Positions 24,743-33,223 of a stretch of 64,000 nucleotides of DNA are shown piece by piece. Location: NCBI RefSeq assembly GCF_900106755.1, contig NZ_FNNN01000002.1, positions 248,001-312,000 of the forward strand. Direction: 5' to 3'. A program made the position numbers and the translations under genes. The stretch's first letter is position 1; each line of letters opens with the position of its first letter. The notes below the pieces were generated by a model. The model saw only the letters and a program-made list of their open reading frames with translations, ran no database searches and was not told the origin of the DNA. The stretch comes from Bacteroides faecis MAJ27. GTDB lineage: Bacteria; Bacteroidota; Bacteroidia; Bacteroidales; Bacteroidaceae.

Positions 24743-26098
24743 ATGGAAACATTTTTGATTCGTGCCCTGCAACTGATCATGAGCCTTTCGCTGCTTGTCA
24801 TCATTCATGAAGGCGGGCATTTCCTTTTTGCCCGGTTGTTCAAGGTGCGTGTAGAAAAATTCTGCTTGTTCTTTGACCCCTGGTTTACATTGTTCAAGTT
24901 CAAACCCAAGAGAAGTGATACGGAATATGCCGTAGGATGGCTGCCGCTGGGCGGTTACGTCAAGATTGCCGGCATGATAGACGAGTCGATGGATACCGAA
25001 CAGATGAAACAGCCCGAACAGCCGTGGGAGTTTCGTTCCAAACCGGCTTGGCAGCGCCTTTTGATCATGGTGGGCGGTGTGCTGTTCAACTTCCTGCTGG
25101 CGCTTTTCATCTACTCAATGATTCTTTTTGCTTGGGGCGACCAATATATAAAGGTACAGGAAGCTCCTCTCGGTATGGACTTCAATGAGACGGCGAAAGC
25201 AGTCGGTTTTCAGGATGGCGACATCCTTTTGTCTGCCGATAATGTGCCTTTTGTGCGCTATGACGGCGATATGTTGAGCCAGATTGCCGATGCCCGTGAA
25301 GTAAGTGTGCTTCGTGAAGGTAAAAAGGCTTCTGTCTACATTCCCGAAGATATGATGCAGCGACTGATGGCGGACAGCGTTCGTTTTGCTTCTTTCCGTT
25401 TCCCGTATGTGATTGACAGCGTGATGGTTAATTCTCCTGCTGCACAGGCGGGCATTCAGCCGGGTGACAGTATCATCGCATTGAACGGAGCCCCCATTTC
25501 TTTCTCTGATTTCAAGCAGACGATGGCGGAACGCAAGAAAAACGCGGAAACCCTGCTGAAAGACAGCATCGACCCCCGTCTGATCACCCTGACGTATGTA
25601 CGTGGCGGCGTGACGGATACGACCTCCCTGCGTGTGGACTCTGCTTACCTGATGGGTGTCACTGCTTGTGTGACAACAGATCGCCTGCTGCCTATGGTGA
25701 AGAAGGAGTACGCATTTTTTGAATCCTTCCCCGCAGGTGTTTCTCTGGGTGTGAAGACATTGAAAGGATACGTCGGCAACATGAAATACCTCTTCTCGAA
25801 AGAAGGAGCGAAGCAGTTGGGCGGTTTCGGTACTATCGGAAGCATCTTCCCCGCAACGTGGGACTGGCATCAATTCTGGTACATGACTGCCTTCCTCTCC
25901 ATTATCCTTGCTTTCATGAACATCCTTCCGATCCCTGCATTGGATGGCGGACACGTGCTCTTCCTCTTCTATGAGATGATTGCCCGTCGTAAACCGAGCG
26001 ACAAGTTTATGGAGTACGCTCAAATGACCGGTATGGTTCTTTTGTTCGGCTTGCTGATCTGGGCAAACTTCAATGACATATTGAGGTTCTTCTTCTAA
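24743..26098 (+). CDS. rseP: RIP metalloprotease RseP (site-2 protease)
   Basis: The 451-residue multi-pass inner-membrane protease has the HEGGH zinc motif (22-26) in the first membrane helix and the NILPIPALDGGH motif late in the protein, which supplies the third ligand. At least one PDZ domain is visible (ANSPAAQAGIQPGDSIIALNG type sequence near 235-255). It cleaves anti-sigma factors and leftover signal peptides within the membrane. The length matches the family. Confidence 0.95.
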   Translation: METFLIRALQLIMSLSLLVIIHEGGHFLFARLFKVRVEKFCLFFDPWFTLFKFKPKRSDTEYAVGWLPLGGYVKIAGMIDESMDTEQMKQPEQPWEFRSKPAWQRLLIMVGGVLFNFLLALFIYSMILFAWGDQYIKVQEAPLGMDFNETAKAVGFQDGDILLSADNVPFVRYDGDMLSQIADAREVSVLREGKKASVYIPEDMMQRLMADSVRFASFRFPYVIDSVMVNSPAAQAGIQPGDSIIALNGAPISFSDFKQTMAERKKNAETLLKDSIDPRLITLTYVRGGVTDTTSLRVDSAYLMGVTACVTTDRLLPMVKKEYAFFESFPAGVSLGVKTLKGYVGNMKYLFSKEGAKQLGGFGTIGSIFPATWDWHQFWYMTAFLSIILAFMNILPIPALDGGHVLFLFYEMIARRKPSDKFMEYAQMTGMVLLFGLLIWANFNDILRFFF

Positions 26099-26334
26099 AG
26101 CGGGAAGGCAAGCGGAGGAGATCTGTGTCGTCCGGGACAACCGGCAGGATGAGGCTGACGTTGGCGGAGATGCCGGCGGGCTTTAGAAGGGATCAGTCCG
26201 AAAACCCGGCTTTTCGAAGTTGCCGAAACAGCAACTCCACCCAAACCGGACCGCTTGCCGATAGCAGGGAAGTAGTAACGGTGAAGTGATGTATATTGTT
26301 GAAAAACAGTAAAATAGAGTGTGCTATTTATCCT

Positions 26335-26381
26335 ATATAGAAACGGCGCTTTAACACAACGTTAAAGCGCCGTTTCTATAT
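26335..26381. terminator. Perfect 21-bp hairpin between rseP and the phosphonate regulator
   Basis: Bases 26335-26355 pair perfectly with 26361-26381 around a five-base loop (core AACGGCGCTTTAAC). The two neighbouring genes converge here, so it can serve both directions. A 14-base piece of the right arm (AAGCGCCGTTTCT) recurs about 30 bases further on. The 230 bases before it are GC-rich with no recognisable gene. Confidence 0.7.
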
Positions 26382-26456
26382 GCGATAAGTGCCTTAGCCT
26401 GCTGGTGAGAAAGCGCCGTTTCTCCAATTGACATCCTGTATGCGCGGAGAGAAAGG

Positions 26457-27338
26457 TTAAATCATTAACATTTTCTTTTCCCGTTCCAAGTCCGTAGCAT
26501 CCAGTTTTGGGGAGGGCACTGTGCAGGTTTTAATATAATCTCCTTCCTGACAGGTGTAGTTGTAGTACACTTCCAGTTCCGGTGTCAACTCCGCTTTCGG
26601 CACCAGCCTGCCTTCCATCGTCAGGAACTCATTGACATCCGTACTGTCCGACTGCTTCACCAACACAATTCGCCGGGCTATCGGGTTGTGATTGTAATCC
26701 AGACAGAGATACAGCCCTTTCAGCATCGCGGGATATTCATAATGTGGAAGTTGCAGGTAAATGGTGACGAGGGCGAATTGCGGCAAATCCCTTTCGTTGA
26801 ACATCAGATAAGAGTTCTGATGGTTGCTGATGATTCCGCCTCCCCAATGCACCGATTTATAGGCATTTATCATTCCTACCTTTACATATTCGCTGTTTTC
26901 GGAAGCGCTGATCAGATATGGTTCTATTTTCAGGCTGTCGGTAGAAGAAGAGAGGCTGTAACTGAGATACAGTCCGCTGTAGTTGAAAACATCCTGTACC
27001 GAGTCCTTCATTTCCTTTCCCAGCAGTTTTACCAGCGGGTTACCGCTTTCCGCTTCGCTTTGCTGTTCGGGTTCCATTTCGAGCAGCAGCAGTTTCATCG
27101 CGCCTACATTATTTAATAAGCGTTTTTTGGAGACATTGTTGACCAGTGCCAGCGCTTCGTCCAGTGCGTCGTCCGGTGTGCGGGTTTTCAGCAGGTCGAT
27201 GTAGGCGGGAAGTACGCTGGAGTACAAAGCAGACAATACGCTGGGCGCCATGTCCACCCGGTCCGCTATTTCTTTCATCTTCACTCCGTTGTTGCGCAAG
27301 TATTCGATTCGCTTGTATATTTCTGTCAGTTCGTTCAT
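26457..27338 (-). CDS. Helix-turn-helix protein, likely regulator of the phosphonate genes
   Basis: The 293-residue reading starts at ATG 27338; an upstream in-frame ATG adds 41 residues with unlikely composition. The N-terminus has a helix-turn-helix (VKMKEIADRVDMAPSVLSALY, about residues 18-40). The remainder is a ligand- or partner-binding region of unknown family. The gene diverges from the DUF5690-phnX-phnW operon, sharing a 190-base intergenic region, so regulation of phosphonate use is likely (inference). A palindrome GGACGTCC (27486-27493) overlaps the operon promoter and could be its operator. Confidence 0.6.
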   Translation of the reverse strand: MNELTEIYKRIEYLRNNGVKMKEIADRVDMAPSVLSALYSSVLPAYIDLLKTRTPDDALDEALALVNNVSKKRLLNNVGAMKLLLLEMEPEQQSEAESGNPLVKLLGKEMKDSVQDVFNYSGLYLSYSLSSSTDSLKIEPYLISASENSEYVKVGMINAYKSVHWGGGIISNHQNSYLMFNERDLPQFALVTIYLQLPHYEYPAMLKGLYLCLDYNHNPIARRIVLVKQSDSTDVNEFLTMEGRLVPKAELTPELEVYYNYTCQEGDYIKTCTVPSPKLDATDLEREKKMLMI

Positions 27339-27485
27339 GATTTGTGGATTGTAAAATTGATTTCGTTGCAAAGGAATGACTAATGTATTATGAATATGTT
27401 GCATGAATATTACATTAATATTACACCCTGCCGGAAAGCGAATATATACGATATGATTCATTGAAATTCATTTTTTCACTCGTCG

Positions 27486-27501
27486 GGACGTCCTACTTTT
27501 G
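27486..27501 (+). promoter_or_regulatory. Promoter and palindrome of the phosphonate operon
   Basis: TACTTTTG (27494-27501) matches the -7 consensus. The perfect palindrome GGACGTCC (27486-27493) abuts it, and a T-rich stretch stands at the upstream-box spacing. The start codon is 25 bases downstream of the -7 element. Confidence 0.55.
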
Positions 27502-27526
27502 CACCGGAAACAAAAAATAACGAATC

Positions 27527-28891
27527 ATGAATTTCAAAGAAAAACTGTCGCCTTCGACTCAAAAGAAACTTTCCGATCTACTTTTCATTCTCTATGCGGG
27601 AGGAGCGGCACTGCTGTCTTATTCATTGGTCTATGCGCTCCGCAAGCCGTTCACTGCCGCCACATTCGACGGCATGGAACTGTTTGGTATGGACTATAAG
27701 ATAGCGACCAGCATCATCCAGATATTCGGATATATGGTGTCCAAGTTTATCGGGATCAAACTTATTTCAGAACTGAAGAGAGAAGGCCGCCTGAAATTCA
27801 TTCTTGTCTCCATTTTGGTTGCCGAGCTCTCTTTGGTTCTTTTCGGATGCCTGCCCCGTCCGTTCAATGTACTGGCATTGTTCTTCAACGGTCTGTCTTT
27901 GGGATGCATGTGGGGAGTCATCTTCAGTTTCCTCGAAGGAAGACGGGTGACCGACTTGCTCGCCTCCCTTTTCGGACTGAGCATTGCAGTGAGCAGCGGA
28001 ACGGCGAAGTCAATCGGACTCTTTGTAGTAAATACGCTGAACGTGAGTGAGTTCTGGATGCCTGCGTTGATTGGTGCGGTCGCATTGCCCCTGCTGGCCG
28101 CGTTGGGCTATCTCCTCGACCGGCTCCCCCGACCGACAGCCGAAGACAAGGCTTTGCGCGTGGAACGTGTGACGCTCGACAAACAACAGCGCTGGAACCT
28201 CTTTCGCAGCTTTGCCCCCGTGCTGACGATGCTTTTCTTTGCCAATCTTTTCCTGACAGTGCTTCAGGATGTAAAGGAAGATTTTCTGGTGAAGATTGTC
28301 GATGTGAATGCCGCAGGTTTCTCCTCATGGATATTTGCCAAGGTGGACGGAGTGGTCACGCTGATTATTCTGGCGGTCTTTGCTTCGCTGGCACTGATAA
28401 AGAGTCATATGAAAGTATTGTCCATCCTGTTGGCGCTGGTCATTGCCGGGGCGTTTACTCTTAGCTTCGTCGCGTTCAATTATGATGCATTGCAGCTTTC
28501 TCCGCTGGTGTGGCTGTTTATTCAGAGTCTCTGCCTTTATTTCTCGTATCTGAGTTTTCAGACGATCTTCTTCGACCGGTTTATTGCCTGTTTCCGTATC
28601 AGGGGAAATGTAGGCTTCTTTATAGCCATGATCGATTCTATCGGATATACAGGCACGGTGTTGGTATTACTTTTCAAAGAATGCTTTAACCCGGATTTAA
28701 ACTGGCTGGAGTTTTATAATACGATGGCGGGCACGGTCGGCGTTGTCTGCTGTACGGCATTTACGCTTTCTCTGCTGTATCTGATACAACGCTATCGGAA
28801 AGAAAAACGTGGAGAGGTGATGGATAAAGAACTGGCTCCGGGCTTGATTCCCGTTGCCGAACCTGCCATACAGCCGCTCAGGGCACAGTGA
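27527..28891 (+). CDS. DUF5690 family MFS-like transporter
   Basis: The 454-residue membrane protein has about 12 hydrophobic helices, an N-terminal YSLVYALRKPFTAATFDG segment that resembles sugar-phosphate/phosphonate exchangers of the MFS, and a polar C-terminal tail. The DUF5690 label is by recognition. It is the first gene of an operon with phnX and phnW, so import of 2-aminoethylphosphonate is its likely job (inference from context). The gap to phnX is 92 bases. Confidence 0.8.
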   Translation: MNFKEKLSPSTQKKLSDLLFILYAGGAALLSYSLVYALRKPFTAATFDGMELFGMDYKIATSIIQIFGYMVSKFIGIKLISELKREGRLKFILVSILVAELSLVLFGCLPRPFNVLALFFNGLSLGCMWGVIFSFLEGRRVTDLLASLFGLSIAVSSGTAKSIGLFVVNTLNVSEFWMPALIGAVALPLLAALGYLLDRLPRPTAEDKALRVERVTLDKQQRWNLFRSFAPVLTMLFFANLFLTVLQDVKEDFLVKIVDVNAAGFSSWIFAKVDGVVTLIILAVFASLALIKSHMKVLSILLALVIAGAFTLSFVAFNYDALQLSPLVWLFIQSLCLYFSYLSFQTIFFDRFIACFRIRGNVGFFIAMIDSIGYTGTVLVLLFKECFNPDLNWLEFYNTMAGTVGVVCCTAFTLSLLYLIQRYRKEKRGEVMDKELAPGLIPVAEPAIQPLRAQ

Positions 28892-28983
28892 AAAGTCTCT
28901 TGCCGGACCTGCATTTACCGGCCCGAAGAAGGAGACGAGTAGAACAGAAAGAAAATTGAATCAATAAATTATATAAAGCAAGA

Positions 28984-29769
28984 ATGAAAAAAATTGAATG
29001 TATTATTATGGATTGGGCGGGTACGGCTGTCGATTACGGATGTTTTGCTCCTGTTGCCGCCTTTATGGAAGCCTTTGCGGAAAAAGGGCTGGTGATTGAC
29101 GTCGTACAGACCCGTAAGCCTATGGGATTGCCGAAAATTCAGCATATCCGCGAGCTGCTTTCAATGCCCGAAGTGAACGGACAATTTGTGGCCCGCTATC
29201 AGCGTGCATGGACCGAAGAAGACGTGGTGGAACTGAACCGTCTTTTCGAAAAGCACCTGTTTGCCTCGCTCGAAAACTATACCGACCCTATCCCGGGCGT
29301 TATTCCGACATTGGAAAAGCTGCGTGCCGAAGGTCTTAAAATCGGCTCCACTACCGGATACACCCGTGAAATGATGGATGTCGTTCTTCCGGCTGCACAG
29401 GCAAAAGGGTATCGCGTGGATTATTGCGCTACTCCGAACCTCCTTCCTTCCGGTCGTCCGGCTCCTTACATGATTTTTGAGAATCTGACGAAGCTGGCTG
29501 TCCCCAGTCTGGATGCCGTAGTGAAAGTAGGAGATACGATTGCCGATATCAAAGAAGGGGTGAACGCGAAAGTGTGGAGCGTAGGCGTGATTCTCGGCAG
29601 TAACGAGATGGCACTTACCGAAGAAGAAACCCGGTCGATGCCTGCCGGCGAACTGGAGGCCCGCATAGCGGAAGTGAAAGAGCGCATGCTTGCCGCAGGT
29701 GCTTCTTACGTCATTCGCACGATAGAGGAACTGCCCGCTTTGATCGACAAGATCAATGCCGGAAGATAA
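28984..29769 (+). CDS. phnX: Phosphonoacetaldehyde hydrolase
   Basis: The 261-residue HAD-superfamily enzyme cleaves the C-P bond of phosphonoacetaldehyde to acetaldehyde and phosphate. Asp10 in IIMDWAGT is the HAD nucleophile, with Trp-Ala following as in phosphonatases. GSTTGYTREMMD is the motif II region, and KVGDTIADIKEG is the acidic motif IV. The gene lies between the transporter and phnW, its metabolic partner. Confidence 0.95.
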   Translation: MKKIECIIMDWAGTAVDYGCFAPVAAFMEAFAEKGLVIDVVQTRKPMGLPKIQHIRELLSMPEVNGQFVARYQRAWTEEDVVELNRLFEKHLFASLENYTDPIPGVIPTLEKLRAEGLKIGSTTGYTREMMDVVLPAAQAKGYRVDYCATPNLLPSGRPAPYMIFENLTKLAVPSLDAVVKVGDTIADIKEGVNAKVWSVGVILGSNEMALTEEETRSMPAGELEARIAEVKERMLAAGASYVIRTIEELPALIDKINAGR

Positions 29770-29808
29770 GGAAAAGAACATTATTCATTTTAAAAAGAAC
29801 ATCACATT

Positions 29809-30897
29809 ATGAAACCATATTTATTACTGACTCCCGGACCTCTTACTACCTCAACCACCGTTAAAGAAGCTATGATGACCGACTGGTGTACATGGGATGA
29901 AGACTACAATCTCGGCATTGTGGAGGAACTGCGCAAAGAACTCGTATCCCTCGCCACTCAAAAGACGGAAGACTATACCTCGGTTCTTCTGCAAGGCAGC
30001 GGTACCTACTGCGTGGAAGCTGTGCTGGGCGCAACCATCACTCCCAAAGATAAACTGCTGATTTGCAGCAACGGAGCTTACGGCGACCGCATGGGAAACA
30101 TTGCGGAGTACTATCATCTCGACTACGACATGTTGGCTTTTGAAGAGACGGAGCAGGTATCTGTGGAGTATGTCGACGATTACCTGAGCAATAATTCAGA
30201 TGTGACTCACGTTGCCTTCGTACATTGTGAAACGACTACCGGCATTCTGAATCCGATCAAAGAACTGTCACACATCGTCAAGATGCACGGCAAGAAACTC
30301 ATAGTCGACTGTATGAGCAGCTTTGGCGGTATCCCGTTGGATGTAAACGAATTAGGTATTGATTTTCTGATCAGCAGCTCCAATAAATGCATTCAGGGTG
30401 TGCCGGGTTTCGGATTCATCATCGCCCGTCGTTCGGAACTGATGCGTTGTAAAGGTGTTGCCCGCTCGCTTTCTCTGGATATCTACGACCAATGGGAGGC
30501 GATGGAGAAAGGACACGGCAAATGGCGCTTTACCTCGCCGACCCACGTCGTTCGTGCTTTCAAGCAGGCTCTGACGGAGCTGATCGAAGAGGGTGGGGTA
30601 GAGGCCCGTTACCGGCGTTACTGCGAGAATCACCGTATTCTGGTGGAAGGCATGTGCTCTCTCGGCTTTGTCACGCTGCTTGACGACAGCCTGCAATCGC
30701 CCATTATTACCTCTTTCCTCTATCCGCACGACGGTTTTGACTTCAAGGCATTCTATCTGGCATTGAAGAGCAAGGGCTTTGTCATCTATCCGGGAAAGAT
30801 ATCGAAGGCAGATACGTTCCGTATCGGTAATATCGGCGACGTACATCCGGAGGATTTCCGCCGCTTGGTAGAAGTGATTCGTGATACGGAATATTAA
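29809..30897 (+). CDS. phnW: 2-aminoethylphosphonate:pyruvate transaminase
   Basis: The 362-residue fold-type I PLP enzyme converts 2-aminoethylphosphonate and pyruvate to phosphonoacetaldehyde and alanine. The N-terminal [18 protein letters not shown], the substrate-loop WCTWDEDY and the [15 protein letters not shown] segment, whose Lys should bind PLP, are all present. Together with PhnX it releases phosphate and acetaldehyde from AEP. It ends the operon; the next gene is on the other strand. Confidence 0.96.
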   Translation: MKPYLLLTPGPLTTSTTVKEAMMTDWCTWDEDYNLGIVEELRKELVSLATQKTEDYTSVLLQGSGTYCVEAVLGATITPKDKLLICSNGAYGDRMGNIAEYYHLDYDMLAFEETEQVSVEYVDDYLSNNSDVTHVAFVHCETTTGILNPIKELSHIVKMHGKKLIVDCMSSFGGIPLDVNELGIDFLISSSNKCIQGVPGFGFIIARRSELMRCKGVARSLSLDIYDQWEAMEKGHGKWRFTSPTHVVRAFKQALTELIEEGGVEARYRRYCENHRILVEGMCSLGFVTLLDDSLQSPIITSFLYPHDGFDFKAFYLALKSKGFVIYPGKISKADTFRIGNIGDVHPEDFRRLVEVIRDTEY

Positions 30898-31006
30898 TCC
30901 GTATCCGATAAGAGATTAGTTGTCATTCAGTACGTAGTGAAGAGTCTGCTCTCTGTGTGTATGGGAGAGGAGATTCTTTGCTGCGCTACGGATGACATCT
31001 TTTTTG

Positions 31007-32419
31007 TCATGGCCGATTCGTTTCCCTCTTCAGCGTAGATGGTTGCGACAGCCGCAGGCTACTGACAACAGCCGCCACAGCGGCAAACCCGCTTCCAACC
31101 ATCAGGCAGACAGCCGTACTCCGGTCGTGCACGACAAAACTGAAAAGCAATGCTACCAATGTAGTACCGAACGTTTGCCCCAGCAATCGTGCCATCCCCA
31201 GCATTCCGCTGGCACCGCCCGAGCGCTGTGTCGGAGCGGAAGAGATGATCGTGCTGTTATTGGGAGTCTGAAACAGTCCGAAGCCCGCTCCGCAAAGCAT
31301 CAGACGAAGAATAATACTGATATCGGACGACTCGGCGGTAAGCCCCGAGAGCGAGAAGAGTCCGACGGCAAATAATACCATGCCGATGCTTCCCAATATC
31401 CCCGGATGGATGCGCTCTACCAGATAACCTGCCAGCGGAGCCGTCACAAGAGTTGCCAGCGGCCACGGAGTCAGCAGCAATCCCGTCATGACTTCGCTAT
31501 GTCCCAGCGTATTCTGAAGGAAGAACGGAAGAGACACCATCGCTGCCATCTGAGCGATAAACGAACAGATGGATGTCAGAATGGACAACCGGAAAATCGG
31601 TATCCGCAACAGGTCCAGCGGCAGTAACGGAGTGGTTTGAGTGAGCTGCCGCCGTACGTAAAACGTTCCGACGATGGCCAATATAATCAGCTGCAAGACA
31701 AGAAAATCCATCTCTTCGTGATGCGCGAATCCGTCCAGTGTATAAATCAGTAATCCGAAAGTGATGGCATTGGCTATGGCACTTACGAAGTCAAACTTCC
31801 GCTTCGTGCGCTCTTCCTGTCTCGGCAAATGCTTGATGCCCAGCAGTAATGCTGTAATTCCCAGCGGTACGTTAATGGCGAACAGCCAGTGCCAGCTGGC
31901 TATCGAAAGAATACCGCTTGCCACCGACGGACCTGCTGCCGCTGAGATCGCCACTACCATCGCATTGATTCCCATTCCCCGTCCGATCTGGCTTTTGGGG
32001 TAGACGTAACGTAGCTGCGCCGTATTCACACTTGTGATAGCCGATGCGCTGAATCCCTGGAAGATACGTGCGATTGTCAGCGTCCAGAATGAATCGGACA
32101 AGGCACAAATCAGTGAAGTGATACAAAACAGACCGATGCCTGACAGAAACACTTTCCGATAACCGATAATCTCTCCCAAAGAAGAAAAAGACAGCAAAGA
32201 AACAACGATGGCCAACTGATAACCATTGATAATCCAAGTAGTTACGGCAGGTGAGGTCCCGAAATCGTGCGAAAGCGTGGGGAGTACAATATTAATAATA
32301 TTGACATCGAGCACCGACATACAAAGAGCGAAGCCGATGGAGACCACTGCCCAGATACGTCTCGGCATTGGCAGTCCATCGGTTTCATCTATAGGAGTGG
32401 TATTATTTGTTTGTATCAT
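31007..32419 (-). CDS. DHA2-type MFS multidrug efflux transporter
   Basis: The 470-residue protein (start at ATG 32419; a longer frame to 32467 is unlikely) has about 14 hydrophobic helices. Its N-terminal motif MSVLDVNIINIVLPTLSHDF is typical of the DHA2 family, and the motif C-like region AAAGPSVASGIL is present. Drug:proton antiport across the inner membrane is predicted. The gene stands alone; it converges on phnW and is followed by about 110 bases without a gene. Confidence 0.88.
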   Translation of the reverse strand: MIQTNNTTPIDETDGLPMPRRIWAVVSIGFALCMSVLDVNIINIVLPTLSHDFGTSPAVTTWIINGYQLAIVVSLLSFSSLGEIIGYRKVFLSGIGLFCITSLICALSDSFWTLTIARIFQGFSASAITSVNTAQLRYVYPKSQIGRGMGINAMVVAISAAAGPSVASGILSIASWHWLFAINVPLGITALLLGIKHLPRQEERTKRKFDFVSAIANAITFGLLIYTLDGFAHHEEMDFLVLQLIILAIVGTFYVRRQLTQTTPLLPLDLLRIPIFRLSILTSICSFIAQMAAMVSLPFFLQNTLGHSEVMTGLLLTPWPLATLVTAPLAGYLVERIHPGILGSIGMVLFAVGLFSLSGLTAESSDISIILRLMLCGAGFGLFQTPNNSTIISSAPTQRSGGASGMLGMARLLGQTFGTTLVALLFSFVVHDRSTAVCLMVGSGFAAVAAVVSSLRLSQPSTLKRETNRP

Positions 32420-32544
32420 AAAAAACTTATTCTTGTAGAACTTGATTTTGTCTGTAAATGTAAACAAAACAACGAACTACGTGTTTCAAGTTTCTTTGAA
32501 ATATAAGTTTTTTTAGCGCGGAAGGTCCGGTTGTAGCTGTTCAA

Positions 32545-33012
32545 TTATCTGGCTTTGTTCAGTTTCAGTATCCGCTGATTGCTGCTTCCCCGAAACTCCA
32601 GATAAGGGGAGAAGAGCGCCTGTTCGAAACGCCCGTCCACCAGTACATCTATATATGGCAGACTGGCATTCAAACGTGGATTGGCTTGGATCTCTTCATA
32701 GGTATATCCCGTATAGCACCAGATATTCATTCCCGTTTCCTCCTTCACCCGTTTGACGAAAAGCAGGAACGCTTCCGGATGATAAAAAGGATCTCCCCCG
32801 GAGAAAGTCACCCCGTCCAGCAGCGGGTTAGCTTTGATTTCCCGGATGATCGATTGAATCCGTTCCTCCGTCAGCGGTTTCCCGGCCTCCGGATTCCAAC
32901 TTTCCGGGTTGTGGCAGCCGGAACAGTGATGGGAACATCCGGCAAGGTAAATAGAATACCGAATGCCTTCACCGTCAACGATTGTTTCGGGATAAGTCCC
33001 TAATAAATTCAT
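32545..33012 (-). CDS. nrdG: Anaerobic ribonucleotide reductase activating protein
   Basis: The 155-residue radical SAM enzyme has the CSHHCSGC motif (Cys26, Cys30, Cys33) that binds the 4Fe-4S cluster and S-adenosylmethionine. It also has the [14 protein letters not shown] segment. It installs the glycyl radical on NrdD under anaerobic conditions. It lies downstream of nrdD on the same strand with a 210-base gap filled with repeated AAGAATGAAGAAT motifs that fold with a distal complement. Confidence 0.95.
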   Translation of the reverse strand: MNLLGTYPETIVDGEGIRYSIYLAGCSHHCSGCHNPESWNPEAGKPLTEERIQSIIREIKANPLLDGVTFSGGDPFYHPEAFLLFVKRVKEETGMNIWCYTGYTYEEIQANPRLNASLPYIDVLVDGRFEQALFSPYLEFRGSSNQRILKLNKAR

Positions 33013-33223
33013 AGCCTCAAAAAATGAAGAATTAAAAATGAAAAATTAAGAATGAAGCGCACAAAGAAATGAAGAATTAGGAACGAAGAATGAAGAGAAC
33101 AAATTAATTAAGAAATTAAGAATGAAGAATACCCCTTGATAAACAGTTTAATACCATTACCCTGCAAAGTAATTCTTCATTCTTCATTTCTCCGTTTTTT
33201 TGTTCCTTATTTAATTCTCCTCA
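33013..33223 (-). other. nrdD-nrdG intergenic repeats with inverted copy
   Basis: GAAGAATGAAGAAT-like units recur several times (from 33022 to 33131), and ATTCTTCATTCTT near 33174 is an inverted copy, so the RNA can fold into a 13-bp stem. Similar AT-rich repeats are common between Bacteroides genes. It could tune expression of nrdG relative to nrdD. Confidence 0.5.

Noticed and set aside
25115..26140. 341-codon frame opposite rseP
   Set aside because: It is antisense to the site-2 protease; codon pattern is not coding-like.
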